64,000 nt of DNA from Hoyosella altamirensis (GCF_014191505.1 NZ_JACHWS010000001.1:310001-374000), one strand, 5' to 3'. Positions 1 to 8,865 are shown, numbered from the stretch's first letter. Notes: generated from the letters alone by a model not told the origin. Program-made: numbers and translations.

Positions 1-36
1 TGGGAAAGCAGGGGGCTTGCGCCCGTACCGGTCACC

Positions 37-477
37 TCAGGACGATGACTTGGGCGGAACGTCCGCGCGCTGAGCAACGTCCGCGCGCTGAGCGGACAGC
101 AGATCGCGGATTTGCTTGAGCAACTCGGTGTCGGTCACTCCTGCTTCTTCGTCAGCTACCTGCTCCTTGATCAGCCTCTTCTTCGCCGCAGTGAATGGAA
201 CGATCAAGATGAAGTAGACGACAGCGGCGATGATGACGAAGTTGATCAGTGCAGTGATCACCGCGCCAACATCGACAAACGTCGCGGGGGCGCCCTCGCG
301 GAGCATGACGCCAAGACCTTCGACGTCCTGATCTGCGCCAATGGCGGCGATCAGTGGATTGACGATGTTCTCTGTGAACGCTGTGACGATCGCAGTGAAA
401 GCCGTACCGACGACGACCGCGACCGCGAGGTCAAGCACGTTACCGCGCATCAAGAAATCGCGGAAACCCTTAAACAT
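37..477 (-). CDS. mscL: Large-conductance mechanosensitive channel MscL
   Basis: Homopentameric inner-membrane channel that opens under turgor to release solutes. The 146-aa protein begins MFKGFRDFLMRGN, the typical MscL N-terminal helix, followed by TM1 (about residues 14-40, LDLAVAVVVGTAF), a periplasmic loop with the family's variable insert, TM2 (about 68-92, ALINFVIIAAVVYFILIV) and a charged cytoplasmic tail ending in a short repeated AQRADV stretch. An upstream in-frame start exists (516), but GGAG lies 8 bases before the ATG at 477 and the family starts at MFKGF, so the shorter form is preferred. The neighbouring SAF gene and FmdB-like gene are in the same order as around M. tuberculosis Rv0985c. 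Confidence 0.95.
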   Translation of the reverse strand: MFKGFRDFLMRGNVLDLAVAVVVGTAFTAIVTAFTENIVNPLIAAIGADQDVEGLGVMLREGAPATFVDVGAVITALINFVIIAAVVYFILIVPFTAAKKRLIKEQVADEEAGVTDTELLKQIRDLLSAQRADVAQRADVPPKSSS

Positions 478-565
478 CGGGCGGACTCCATTTCTCTCAG
501 AAAGATGAGGACTCATCGATTCGTCGGAATCGTATACGAGGAAAGCGCTCAGCGTGCAGCTTCAT

Positions 566-1246
566 TCAGCGCAGTGTGACCGTCACCGCACCACGTAGGG
601 AAGCACCTGCTACCGCCACTGCTTCGTCCGGCGGGAGACCAAGAATGACCAGGGCCTCATGTCCCGGGGATTCCTCCGTCACGAAGAGCACCACGGCGTC
701 CTCGGTGACGACGCTGGTGGCACGTTCGGGTTCGAGCGGAGAGCCAGCTGGATGCGAAAGAACGTCGACGCGATCGCCCGCTCTTAACAGTCCTGCGACA
801 CTCGAGTCCGCAAGCCGGACCGGCACCCCCCGTGACTGTCGAGCACCGAGAATCTCATCGATCAGCTGGGGAGTCAGGACGCGGGCATCCGTCAGCAGCT
901 CGCCCGCGCGGACAGGGGTGGCTACGCGCTGGCCAACAGCCTGATCAGCGCGTACAAGTGCCGACTGGGGGCGCTGTGCGCTCGTAACGAGGGTGAGCTC
1001 GATATCGTCATCCGTTAGCTCGGACCCAGCCGCGAGATCTCTGGTAACCACGACTACTTCCACCCCAGCATCGCGTCCAGGAGCAATAGCAGCCACGAAG
1101 GCAGCTATTACCAGCAGCCCAGCCGAAACCCGGCGCAGAAGTGCAGAGTGACGGCGGATCCGCTCGGCACATTCGGTCACCTGATCGCGGAGGTGTGGCG
1201 CGAACTCGTTCCCCACGTCGTCCCTTCTCTTAAGGAATCGCCGCAC
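566..1246 (-). CDS. SAF-domain membrane protein (CpaB/RcpC-like)
   Basis: 226-aa protein with a basic cytoplasmic N-terminus, one transmembrane helix (about residues 41-58) and an extracytoplasmic SAF domain starting near residue 62 (VTRDLAAGSELTDDDIEL, then RVATPVRAGELLT). SAF domains of this kind occur in CpaB/RcpC proteins of Flp/Tad pilus systems and in antifreeze-like folds. No pilus genes are nearby, and mycobacteria carry a similar stand-alone protein next to mscL, so a pilus role is not implied. The exact function is unknown. It lies about 90 bases upstream of mscL on the same strand and may be co-transcribed with it. Confidence 0.8.
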   Translation of the reverse strand: MRRFLKRRDDVGNEFAPHLRDQVTECAERIRRHSALLRRVSAGLLVIAAFVAAIAPGRDAGVEVVVVTRDLAAGSELTDDDIELTLVTSAQRPQSALVRADQAVGQRVATPVRAGELLTDARVLTPQLIDEILGARQSRGVPVRLADSSVAGLLRAGDRVDVLSHPAGSPLEPERATSVVTEDAVVLFVTEESPGHEALVILGLPPDEAVAVAGASLRGAVTVTLR

Positions 1247-1373
1247 GTGGCGCGCGACATCAATAAGAGCAGCGTAGGGGCGTGGGGTTCAGTGCGTCAG
1301 TACCGATTTTAGCGAACTGTGGATAACCCCTGTCTCGGGACCAGCCTGGGGATAACGCAAGCAGACGAGCAGG

Positions 1374-1685
1374 TCAGGATGCGGCAGCGGCTGCGCTCGT
1401 CGAGGAGGTTGACGACGAGGTTGACGAAGACGAGGTAGATGCCGAGGCAGAACTGTCCGCCTTACTCGACGAACTCGATGATTCTGCGGTGGCGCCTGCG
1501 GATGCAGATTTGCGGCTGTCGGTGCGGTAGAAGCCGCTGCCCTTGAAGACGATCCCCACGGAATTGAACAGCTTGCGCAGCTTGCCGTTGCACTTCTCGC
1601 ACACGGTCAGCGAAGCATCTGAGAAGGACTGCACGATGTCGAACTTGTCATCGCAGTCGTAGCAAGCGTAGGAGTAAGTCGGCAC
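1374..1685 (-). CDS. ruc: Zinc-ribbon FmdB-family redox chaperone (Ruc-like)
   Basis: 103-aa protein starting at GTG 1685 (PTYSYACYDCDDKF), preceded by a strong GGAGGT site; the longer in-frame start at 1769 would run through the CIRCE operator and is rejected. It has an FmdB zinc ribbon with two CxxC pairs (CYDC near residue 8, CEKC near 29), then a KGSGFYRTDSR segment and a low-complexity Ser/Ala-rich, presumably disordered C-terminal tail. This architecture matches M. tuberculosis Rv0991c (Ruc), a redox-regulated chaperone activated when the zinc cysteines oxidise and the tail is exposed. The CIRCE element directly upstream supports a heat-shock/HrcA connection. Orthology is inferred from domain layout plus synteny. 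Confidence 0.85.
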   Translation of the reverse strand: MPTYSYACYDCDDKFDIVQSFSDASLTVCEKCNGKLRKLFNSVGIVFKGSGFYRTDSRKSASAGATAESSSSSSKADSSASASTSSSSTSSSTSSTSAAAAAS

Positions 1686-1714
1686 AGGGCACCTCCGAGG
1701 GCACAGAAGACGTG

Positions 1715-1741
1715 CTAGCACTCTAGCGTGAGGAGTGCTAG
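1715..1741. promoter_or_regulatory. CIRCE operator (HrcA-binding site)
   Basis: Perfect 9-9-9 inverted repeat: CTAGCACTC, nine-base spacer, GAGTGCTAG. It differs from the consensus TTAGCACTC-N9-GAGTGCTAA only in the outermost paired bases. It lies 30 bases upstream of the GTG start of the Ruc-like gene, where HrcA binding would block transcription. Confidence 0.92.
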
Positions 1742-1796
1742 AAGTGAAGGCTAGTGAGGCGAACCCCACAGTCCATGTGGGTACCCCTGGCGCCGG

Positions 1797-2474
1797 TCAA
1801 TCAAGACGAACAAGACCGAGCTCAGGGGTGATCACCCCGCTGACGCGGCGATCATGGGGTGATTCGGGCAGTTCGGTGACGAATTCGCTGTCGCGCACAA
1901 TTGCGATCACCGGGCAGTGGACGGGACTCACGGCGAGCGCCCGGTCGTAGTAGCCCGCGCCCCGCCCGAGCCTGACACCCCGCCGGTCAACCGCAAGCGC
2001 GGGCACGATGATGAGCTCCGCCTCGGAAAGCGCGTCCATGCCGAGACGAGTGCCGCCGGGTTCCTGGAGGCCGTAACGCGCGGCGACGAGTGGCTGGTCC
2101 GGGTCGTACAACGCCCAGTCGAGGGTGTTGCCCGGAGCCGTGACAGGTAGCAGGACCCGTGCTCTGCACGCCGCGAGTCCGTCGAGCATCGCGATTGAGC
2201 CAGGTTCGGACAAGGCTGGCACATAGGCGGCGATCATCGAACCGGCGGGACTTTCTGCGGCGATGCGCGCGAACGCACGCACGACGTGTTCAGCAAGGGC
2301 ACCGGACTCGTCGGACGCCGTTGCCGAACTCACCGTGGCGCGTTCCCCGAGGACTGCCGATCGCCACTTATCCTTCGAATCGTGGCGCGTTAATTCCCCT
2401 ACGAGCTGCGGTACCCGTAATTGCGATGACAATGGTGACTGATCGGTGTTGAACTGCTCACCTTTACCGTTCAT
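1797..2474 (-). CDS. 5-formyltetrahydrofolate cyclo-ligase
   Basis: 225-aa member of the 5-FTHF cyclo-ligase (methenyltetrahydrofolate synthetase) family, which converts 5-formyl-THF to 5,10-methenyl-THF with ATP. The C-terminal motif RLGRGAGYYDRAL (about residues 168-180) and the nucleotide-binding PHDRRVSGVITPE stretch are clear, and SKDKWRSAVL near residue 33 is the basic N-terminal element. The start is uncertain: no good ribosome site precedes ATG 2474 and the first about 30 residues look non-conserved; no ATG/GTG lies closer to the conserved part. The gene is divergent from galU and in the same order as M. tuberculosis Rv0992c-Rv0993. Confidence 0.9.
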   Translation of the reverse strand: MNGKGEQFNTDQSPLSSQLRVPQLVGELTRHDSKDKWRSAVLGERATVSSATASDESGALAEHVVRAFARIAAESPAGSMIAAYVPALSEPGSIAMLDGLAACRARVLLPVTAPGNTLDWALYDPDQPLVAARYGLQEPGGTRLGMDALSEAELIIVPALAVDRRGVRLGRGAGYYDRALAVSPVHCPVIAIVRDSEFVTELPESPHDRRVSGVITPELGLVRLD

Positions 2475-2639
2475 AACTGAATATTCACACGTCCTGCTGT
2501 TGAAAAGTCCCCTAAGGTGCGAGACGCTTTCCGGGTCTGGCCAAAACGCACGCTCCCGACCCTACCGAGATCCCGAACAACGTGGGTCAACGTATCGGGA
2601 CAGCGCGTTCGGCGCAGTAACTAACAATGAGGTGGATCT

Positions 2640-3608
2640 ATGACTGAGGCCAATGGGCAGTTGGTACCGCCGTTCCGCACGGCGATCGTTCCTGCTGCCG
2701 GGCTCGGGACGCGGTTCCTGCCGGTGACCAAGACCGTCCCGAAAGAGCTTTTGCCGTTGGTCGATACGCCAGCAATCGAGCTGGTAGCGAGTGAAGCCGC
2801 GGAAGCGGGCGCCGGTCGTCTGGTGATCATCACCTCCGAAGGTAAGGAAGGCGTCCTCGCGCACTTCGTTCGGCACGAGATCCTCGAAGGTACCTTGGAG
2901 CGGCGCGGCAAGCACGCGCTGCTTGACAAGGTACGCCGCGCTCCTGCGCTGATGGACGTCGAAGCCGTCGTTCAGGAAGAGCCGCTCGGGCTTGGCCACG
3001 CTATTGCGTGTGCCGAGGCAGCACTCGATGACGACGAGAAAGAAATCGCCATCCTCTTGCCTGATGACCTGGTACTTCCCACTGGTGTGCTCTCCCAGAT
3101 GGCCGAGGTTCGCGCTCGGTACGGGGGCAGTGTCCTCTGCGCCATCGAAGTGGATCCGAAGGAAGTCAGCGCCTACGGTGTTTTCGCCGTCGAAGCGACC
3201 GGCGATCCTGCGGAAGCCGGCCAAGTGATGCGCGTCACTGCAATGGTGGAGAAGCCTCCCGTCGATCAAGCTCCGTCGAATCTCGCGGCCGCGGGCCGCT
3301 ACCTGCTCGACCGCGAGATCTTTAACGCTCTGCGCCGGATCACCCCAGGGCGGGGAGGCGAACTCCAGCTCACCGACGCGATTGAGCTTCTCGTCGAAGA
3401 CGGCCACCCTGTGCACGTTTTTGTCCACAAGGGAACCCGACACGACCTCGGAAATCCCGGCGGGTTCCTCAAGGCTGCGGTTGACTTTGCACTCGACGAT
3501 GAGGAGTACGGCCCAGACCTCCGCACATGGATTGCGGAGCGTCTCGGGCTGAACGTTCCCGACGGTGACGCGTCCGCGCAGAGCGGAGTCACCGCAGCGG
3601 GGAGGTGA
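2640..3608 (+). CDS. galU: UTP--glucose-1-phosphate uridylyltransferase
   Basis: 322-aa nucleotidyltransferase making UDP-glucose from UTP and glucose-1-phosphate, for glycolipid, polysaccharide and trehalose synthesis. The signature AAGLGTRFLPVTKTVPKE is at residues 19-36, the metal/nucleotide-site DDLVLP near 139-144, VEKP near 203, and the DLGNPGGFLKA sugar-site segment near 270. GAGGTGG precedes the ATG with correct spacing. The stop codon overlaps an alternative GTG of the next gene (moeA), so the two are probably translated as an operon with the rimJ-like gene. Confidence 0.96.
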   Translation: MTEANGQLVPPFRTAIVPAAGLGTRFLPVTKTVPKELLPLVDTPAIELVASEAAEAGAGRLVIITSEGKEGVLAHFVRHEILEGTLERRGKHALLDKVRRAPALMDVEAVVQEEPLGLGHAIACAEAALDDDEKEIAILLPDDLVLPTGVLSQMAEVRARYGGSVLCAIEVDPKEVSAYGVFAVEATGDPAEAGQVMRVTAMVEKPPVDQAPSNLAAAGRYLLDREIFNALRRITPGRGGELQLTDAIELLVEDGHPVHVFVHKGTRHDLGNPGGFLKAAVDFALDDEEYGPDLRTWIAERLGLNVPDGDASAQSGVTAAGR

Positions 3609-3625
3609 CAGAAGGGGAGGGGTTC

Positions 3626-4876
3626 ATGCGCTCGGTCGAAGAACAACAAGCCCGGATCCGGGCAGCAGCCGTAGCGCCGCAACCCGTCCGCGTCGCGATT
3701 TCGCAAGCACACGGGCTTGTCTGTGCAGAAGAAGTGATTTCAGAGCATCCGCTTCCAGGGTTCGATCAGGCCGCGGTCGACGGATACGCAGTACGAAGCG
3801 TCGATGTCACAGAAGCGGGTCCGGACTTCAAGGGCCAATTCGGGCAGCCAGCCGATTTTGCGCTTCCCGTGGTGGGGGAGATCAGGGCAGGTTCGCGTCA
3901 GCCAGCCCGCCTTCAGCCGAGGCAAGCGGTCCGGATCGAGACAGGCGCACCGATGCCGACTCTCGCCGACGCGGTGATCCCGGTCGGCTGGACCGATTCG
4001 GGCCGCGCGAAGGTCAAGATCTACCGCCCTGTGCGGCAGGGTGGCTATGTGCGCCACGCGGGGGATGACGTCCGGCTTGGTGATGTCGCAGTGGCTGAAG
4101 GCGCCGTGATCGGTCCCGCTCAGGTTGGTCTGCTCGCTGCGGTGGGACGTCAGCGCGTCCTTGTCCGCCCGCGACCCAGAGTTGCGGTCGTCGCGGTAGG
4201 CGCGGAGCTCGTCGACATTGATCGCAAACCCGGCTCAGGCCAGGTCTTCGACGTCAACACTTACGCACTCGCCGCAGCAGCCCGGGATGCGGGGGCGGAT
4301 GTGACGCGCGTCGGAATCGCGGGCAGTGAGGTCGCGGAGATCCGGGCAGCCATCGAAAGCCAGGTAAGCCGATCGGAAATCATCGTGATATCCGGGGCGG
4401 TGGGAGGCAGTGCGTCCGAGATCGTGCAGGAAGCGCTGCTGGACCTCGGGCACATGGAAATCGGGCGCGTAGCGATGCACCCAGGATCAATCCAGGGGTT
4501 CGGCCAGCTCGGTGACCTCAAGGTGCCCACATTCCTGCTGCCCGCGAATCCGGTGAGCGCGCTCGTCGTGTTCGAAATCATGATCCGGCCACTCATCCGC
4601 CTCGGGCTGGGGAAAACAAACCCACAGCGACGGTTCGTCCGGGCCAGCCTGATCAATGATGTGGTCTCTATCGACGGCCGTACCGGTTACGTGCGCGGGC
4701 AACTCATGCGCAACAGCGAGGGACATTACGTCGTACGCGCGCTAGGTGTAGGGACTATGTCGAATCTGCTGGCTGACCTTGCTGAAGCGAACTGCCTGAT
4801 TCAGGTGCCTCCGGAGACAACCCAGGTTGAAGCGGGAGAGGACGTCGACGTCGCGTTCCTCGCGCAGCGCGGGTGA
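3626..4876 (+). CDS. moeA: Molybdopterin molybdotransferase MoeA/Glp
   Basis: 416-aa MoeA-family protein that inserts molybdate into adenylylated molybdopterin. Visible features: the N-terminal AVDGYAVRS motif, GEIRAG, the domain-III segment AVVAVGAELVDIDR with VFDVNTYALAAAARDAGADV, ISGAVGGSASEIVQEAL, and LPANPVSALVVFEIMIRPLI. The glycine-rich GG(V/A)S-type loop is present as GAVGGSASE. ATG 3626 has AGGGGAGGGG just upstream; GTG 3605, overlapping the galU stop, is an alternative that adds seven residues. In M. tuberculosis the galU-adjacent copy is moeA1 (Rv0994). It overlaps the following acetyltransferase by 4 bases (GTGA). Confidence 0.93.
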   Translation: MRSVEEQQARIRAAAVAPQPVRVAISQAHGLVCAEEVISEHPLPGFDQAAVDGYAVRSVDVTEAGPDFKGQFGQPADFALPVVGEIRAGSRQPARLQPRQAVRIETGAPMPTLADAVIPVGWTDSGRAKVKIYRPVRQGGYVRHAGDDVRLGDVAVAEGAVIGPAQVGLLAAVGRQRVLVRPRPRVAVVAVGAELVDIDRKPGSGQVFDVNTYALAAAARDAGADVTRVGIAGSEVAEIRAAIESQVSRSEIIVISGAVGGSASEIVQEALLDLGHMEIGRVAMHPGSIQGFGQLGDLKVPTFLLPANPVSALVVFEIMIRPLIRLGLGKTNPQRRFVRASLINDVVSIDGRTGYVRGQLMRNSEGHYVVRALGVGTMSNLLADLAEANCLIQVPPETTQVEAGEDVDVAFLAQRG

Positions 4877-5502
4877 ACCAGCCAGGATGGCCGGCGAATG
4901 CGGGGCCGGTGACGATAGCTGCGGGGGAGGTTCGGCTCCGTCCGGTTCGGTTGCGCGACGCGACATCGTGGAGCAAGTATCGCCTCCAGGATGAGGACTA
5001 TCTTCGGCCGTGGGAACCGTCAGGACCAGGGACTTGGGAGGGCCGTCATCGGGCGTCATCCTGGCCGTCGGTTTGCATGAACCTCCGCAATGCGGGACGC
5101 AAAGGCATGATGCTCCCGTTCGCGATAGAACTCGACGGACAGTTCTGCGGACAGTTGACGGTCGGAAACATGGTCCGTGGCCCGCTGTGCTCCGCATGGA
5201 TCGGTTACTGGATCGCGAAGGACCTTGCGGGTAAGGGAATCGCGACCACGGCACTGGCGCTTGGCGTTGATCACTGCTTCCGGGCTGTGGGGCTGCACCG
5301 GCTTGAAGCCACGGTTCGCCCAGAAAACGAAGCGAGCCAGTCGGTGCTGCGGCGTGTGGGGTTCCGTGACGAGGGATTCCTGCGCAGGTACCTGCATGTG
5401 GACGGGGATTGGAGGGACCACAAGCTGGTCGCAATCCTCACCGACGACTATCCCGACACCGCGATATCGCGGCTTGTCCGGCAGGGCCGGGCCAAGTGGT
5501 GA
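4873..5502 (+). CDS. RimJ/RimL-type GNAT N-acetyltransferase
   Basis: 209-aa acetyltransferase of the RimJ/RimL subgroup, which acetylates protein N-termini (ribosomal S5/L12 in E. coli). It begins with the family's VRLRPVRLRDATSW segment, and has the acetyl-CoA loop region DLAGKGIATTALALGVDHCF and ATVRPENEASQSVLRRVGF near the C-terminus. It starts at GTG inside the moeA stop, so it is translationally coupled to moeA. Same gene order as M. tuberculosis Rv0995 (rimJ). The substrate is not determinable from sequence. Confidence 0.9.
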   Translation: MNQPGWPANAGPVTIAAGEVRLRPVRLRDATSWSKYRLQDEDYLRPWEPSGPGTWEGRHRASSWPSVCMNLRNAGRKGMMLPFAIELDGQFCGQLTVGNMVRGPLCSAWIGYWIAKDLAGKGIATTALALGVDHCFRAVGLHRLEATVRPENEASQSVLRRVGFRDEGFLRRYLHVDGDWRDHKLVAILTDDYPDTAISRLVRQGRAKW

Positions 5503-5654
5503 GCGCCTATGGGCACGAAACGCGTGAATTCGCCTCTTCCTGGGGTGATGCTCGGCGTGCCTTCCGTTGTCTTTCCGTTATCCGCCCTAGCCTGACGTGT
5601 GGACCGTGATCATCGATCGGATCCGCGCCGCGCACCAGGGAAGGAGAACTGACA

Positions 5655-6419
5655 ATGCCGAACTCGTTCCTCTGGCTTGGTTTGGTCGTTCTCAGTCTCT
5701 TCGTCCTCGTTCCGATGGTCGTGAACCTGCGGCAGCCTATTTTCAAGGCTGGAGATCGAGCGCTGTCATCGCGGTTGCTGCACCGGGGTGGGGGACGGCT
5801 CCGCCTGGCGAGGCAAACCCTATCCGGGCATGGGAGCAGTCCCGATGGTGGCGCAGACAGTGCGCACCAGCATGCCCAGCTGAACACAATTCACGGGGAG
5901 GACGTGATGGATTCTCGCGCGCACAACGAGGGCGGGTTCGTCGCTGATGACGGATTCGGGATTCCCGACGATGCCGAACTCGAACTCGAGAACGAACAGG
6001 GTTCGTCTCGCCGCGGAAGGGGTGGTTTTGACCCGGAAGCGGACGAGATTGCTGCTGCGGCTCGCTACACCCTTCGCCAGCGAATTGTGATCGGCCTTGG
6101 GGCTCTGGTAGTTCTGAGCGCGGTGGTGGCTCTTCTGTTCACCTCTTATGCCTGGTATGTCACCGCTATCTCGATCGTGGCTTTCGCTGGCTATCTTGTC
6201 TATTTGCGGACGCAGGTTCGTATCGAGCAGAACATACGTGAGCGGCGTCTGGCGCGGTTGCGTGGTGAGCGGCGCCGGGAGAACGCGGCAGGCGGGCCCG
6301 ACGGCAGCGTTGTTGGTATTGACGATGAAAACCCAGAGTTCGACCATCTCGACCGGTTCGGTGACACTGCAGGCGCAAGAAGGGCTGGTTCGGGGCTGCC
6401 ACGTGCGGCTGGTCAGTAG
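5655..6419 (+). CDS. sepX: Divisome protein SepX/GlpR
   Basis: 254-aa membrane protein with an N-terminal hydrophobic helix (residues 5-22, LWLGLVVLSLFVLVPMVV), a long polar, acidic linker (about 45-135), two closely spaced transmembrane helices (about 144-185) and a basic RERRLARLRGERRREN segment followed by a variable tail. This matches the actinobacterial SepX/GlpR family that follows rimJ in mycobacteria and is linked to septal cell division in Streptomyces. AAGGAGAAC precedes the ATG. Its last codons overlap by 7 bases the convergent DUF4236 gene. Confidence 0.85.
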   Translation: MPNSFLWLGLVVLSLFVLVPMVVNLRQPIFKAGDRALSSRLLHRGGGRLRLARQTLSGHGSSPDGGADSAHQHAQLNTIHGEDVMDSRAHNEGGFVADDGFGIPDDAELELENEQGSSRRGRGGFDPEADEIAAAARYTLRQRIVIGLGALVVLSAVVALLFTSYAWYVTAISIVAFAGYLVYLRTQVRIEQNIRERRLARLRGERRRENAAGGPDGSVVGIDDENPEFDHLDRFGDTAGARRAGSGLPRAAGQ

Positions 6420-7495
6420 TTGTCACTGAAGGTCTGGTCGGCACGGGATATCGACTGCGGTGCGTTTCGCAACAGTTCTGCGAGGCGCTCTGCGTCAGCT
6501 TGGTCGGAGAGCAGGATTCTCCAGCGCAGCCCTGACGCGCTTTCAAGGTCCATCTGACCGTATTCGACGATTGGTAGTTGCTGATTGTCGCGGTAGCGCC
6601 GGTCTGGGCTGCCGTCGTTGTTGACGTACTGCCACGTGTGGTCCACAACTTGTGCGCTGATGGGAAGCGATTCTTGTTCGGTGAATCGGACTTTTCGGGT
6701 GGTTGCTGTCACGAGATCGTATCCGACGTCGGAGAATGAGTCGCGGTTGCGCACCAGCACTTGGTCGGGCAGTAGATGCAGGGTGTGGGTACCGGACGTG
6801 AAGGTCGGGACCGCGAGGTTGGTGACGAGCGGCTGACCTGGGGACGTAGTGACGCGGAGTGGCAGCCTGCGCATTACAGTGTTGATTCCGCCCTCGGTGC
6901 GCCGAGCGTAGGGGTCCGCTACCGCGCCTTCTGATTCCACACGCCACATCTGGGCATCCTGACTGAGGTGTGTGACTGCCGAAACCAGGTCGCTGTACCA
7001 CTGCGCCGGCTCGTCATCGAGGTCGTAGAAGACCGCAACTGACCGGTTTGTTTTGTCGTAGCGTGCAAGCCACCACACCAGTGGTATCGCCACGATCCAC
7101 ACCGCGATTCCCCAGGGCAGAGTGACCAGACCTGTTACGCCGAGCAGCGCCGCCAGCCAGGGCGCGAGTGTGTGCTTCGCAGCTGCTTGATTCAGCTGAC
7201 CGACGAGTTCGCCGCCAGTGGGCACCATCTGATCTGGCGGCACGCCCGTGAGGTCCTTCATGGTGGCCTGGGCAGGGTGCGCCTGATGATTCGTGGCCTG
7301 CTTCGTGCGCGCAGAGCCTCCAGGGTTCAGCGACGCTCGATAGTAAACGCCGCGCCTGCCAGCGTGCACATAATTTCCGCGAGGGCCGGTACCCATCCGG
7401 AACCCGGGCACCCCGCTACTGACACCGACGCCGGACTTGCTCACATTGAACCGCAACGGCCCGGCCCGGAGACTCTTACGCAGAAATAGTGGCAT
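6413..7495 (-). CDS. DUF4236 membrane protein
   Basis: 360-aa protein starting at ATG 7495 (GAGGAG upstream); a longer start at 7606 adds 37 unconserved residues. Residues 1-53 form a DUF4236 domain (FLRKSLRAGPLRFNVSKSGVGVSSG, then GPRGNYVHAGRRGVYYRASL), followed by a linker, two hydrophobic helices (about 111-145) and a soluble C-terminal region of about 200 residues. The domain has no assigned activity. The end of the gene overlaps sepX tail to tail by 7 bases. Confidence 0.8.
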   Translation of the reverse strand: MPLFLRKSLRAGPLRFNVSKSGVGVSSGVPGFRMGTGPRGNYVHAGRRGVYYRASLNPGGSARTKQATNHQAHPAQATMKDLTGVPPDQMVPTGGELVGQLNQAAAKHTLAPWLAALLGVTGLVTLPWGIAVWIVAIPLVWWLARYDKTNRSVAVFYDLDDEPAQWYSDLVSAVTHLSQDAQMWRVESEGAVADPYARRTEGGINTVMRRLPLRVTTSPGQPLVTNLAVPTFTSGTHTLHLLPDQVLVRNRDSFSDVGYDLVTATTRKVRFTEQESLPISAQVVDHTWQYVNNDGSPDRRYRDNQQLPIVEYGQMDLESASGLRWRILLSDQADAERLAELLRNAPQSISRADQTFSDNY

Positions 7496-7732
7496 CGTTG
7501 CTCCTCGTGCATGAGAGAGAACGCTTTGCGGCACTACAGCATTCCCGATTTGACGGGTTCTCCCTCTCTTGTTTCCTACTCTGATTGTGCGCCCGAGGTA
7601 TGACAAAAAACGGGCAAGTTGGGTGTACTGCTACTTCTATCGCGACATCCGGTTCGAACGTTGCGTGCCGGTTTCGTCAGCGGTCGCGCGCCCTGCTAAG
7701 GTTTCCGTTGCAGTGACAAAATCACTGCACCC

Positions 7733-7805
7733 GGGGCTATAGCGCAGTTGGTAGCGCGTCTCGTTCGCATCGAGAAGGTCGGGGGTTCGATTCCCCCTAG
7801 CTCCA
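7733..7805 (+). tRNA. tRNA-Ala (anticodon CGC)
   Basis: Full cloverleaf by eye: acceptor stem GGGGCTA/TAGCTCC with discriminator A7805, D stem GCGC/GCGC, anticodon stem TCTCG/CGAGA with loop TTCGCAT (anticodon CGC at 7766-7768, reading GCG), and T stem GGGGG/CCCCC with loop TTCGATT. The acceptor stem carries the G3:U70 wobble that marks alanine tRNAs. The 3' CCA is not encoded. Confidence 0.97.
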
Positions 7806-8001
7806 CCCTTGCCCGTCGTCGGTCGTGACGAGGAGATTCTCGAGCTGGCGAACATTCGCCGGATGTTTTCGGGAGCTTGCCGGTAGCTGTTCCCGCATGC
7901 TGGGCTATGTCGAGCGCGACCGTTCGCGCGTCCCGCGCCGCCACGCCTGAGCCAGGCCTCAAGTACAACCTAAGATGTGCCTGAGGCGGGAGAGACACCA
8001 C

Positions 8002-8790
8002 ATGGCACTGACCACCAATGAAGGACAGCGCGACACGGGCGAACCGGAGGCCGCTAGCATCCGAGCTTTCGCCAACTTTGACGGTCGCCTAGCGGTGGTT
8101 ACGGGTGCGGCTTCAGGAATCGGCCGCGATCTCGTCTTCGAGCTTGTTCGTAAGGGGACACATGTCGCGGCTTGCGACCTAAACGATGTCAAGCTTCGAG
8201 CCGTGGTTCGGAAAGCGAAGGATGTGAACCCAGAAGTTCGGGTCACCCCGCATGTGTGTGACGTCGTTGATAGGGCAGCCGTGAGACGGCTTATGCGCGA
8301 GGTTTCGGACGCGCACCAGTCTGGTGTCATCCATCTCCTATTCAACAACGCCGGAACCATTGGCGGCATGTCATTCGTAAAGTCACCACCAGATGAGTGG
8401 GAACGCACGTTCGCGGTTTCGTGGAACGGCACATACAACTGCGCGAGAGAGTTCCTCCCCATGCTGCTTGCATCGGACCAGGGCGCAATAGTCAACACTG
8501 CGTCGGTCAACGCCCTGTGGGCAAGCCTCGGATCGCGCACTCCACACTCGGCATACTCCTCTGCAAAGTTCGCAGTACGCGGGTTCACCGAGTCACTTCT
8601 CGTGGACTTTCAGCGCAACGCTCCGCACCTTTCAGCCGTTTTGGTGCTGGCAGGTCATGTTCGTACGGGAATGCCAGCTCCACCTTCATCATGGAAGCGC
8701 GCGCTTGACTCCCTCTTTGCGGGCTACGAGCCCGTGTCAAGCAAGTCGGCAGCAGAACAGATTCTGAACGCGGTGGCGCGTGGAGACTAA
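8002..8790 (+). CDS. Short-chain dehydrogenase/reductase (early stop)
   Basis: 262-aa classical SDR. NAD(P)-binding TGAASGIGR is near residue 38, the structural NNAG near 117, and the catalytic Ser with YSSAK near 184-188. ATG 8002 has GGGAGA about 9 bases upstream. The protein stops at TAA 8788-8790, immediately after NAVARGD, a point where related actinobacterial SDRs usually continue with a Trp-containing tail. The same frame remains open after the TAA for 24 further codons to TGA 8863-8865, reading RIVIGADAAAVDERVRADP and onward, which looks like that missing tail. The enzyme is therefore probably truncated by a nonsense change; the catalytic core is complete, so it may still act. Substrate unknown. 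Confidence 0.85.
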   Translation: MALTTNEGQRDTGEPEAASIRAFANFDGRLAVVTGAASGIGRDLVFELVRKGTHVAACDLNDVKLRAVVRKAKDVNPEVRVTPHVCDVVDRAAVRRLMREVSDAHQSGVIHLLFNNAGTIGGMSFVKSPPDEWERTFAVSWNGTYNCAREFLPMLLASDQGAIVNTASVNALWASLGSRTPHSAYSSAKFAVRGFTESLLVDFQRNAPHLSAVLVLAGHVRTGMPAPPSSWKRALDSLFAGYEPVSSKSAAEQILNAVARGD

Positions 8791-8865
8791 CGAATAGTCA
8801 TTGGGGCAGACGCTGCGGCCGTGGATGAGCGCGTCAGAGCTGATCCTTGGACGGTGTACGAATGA

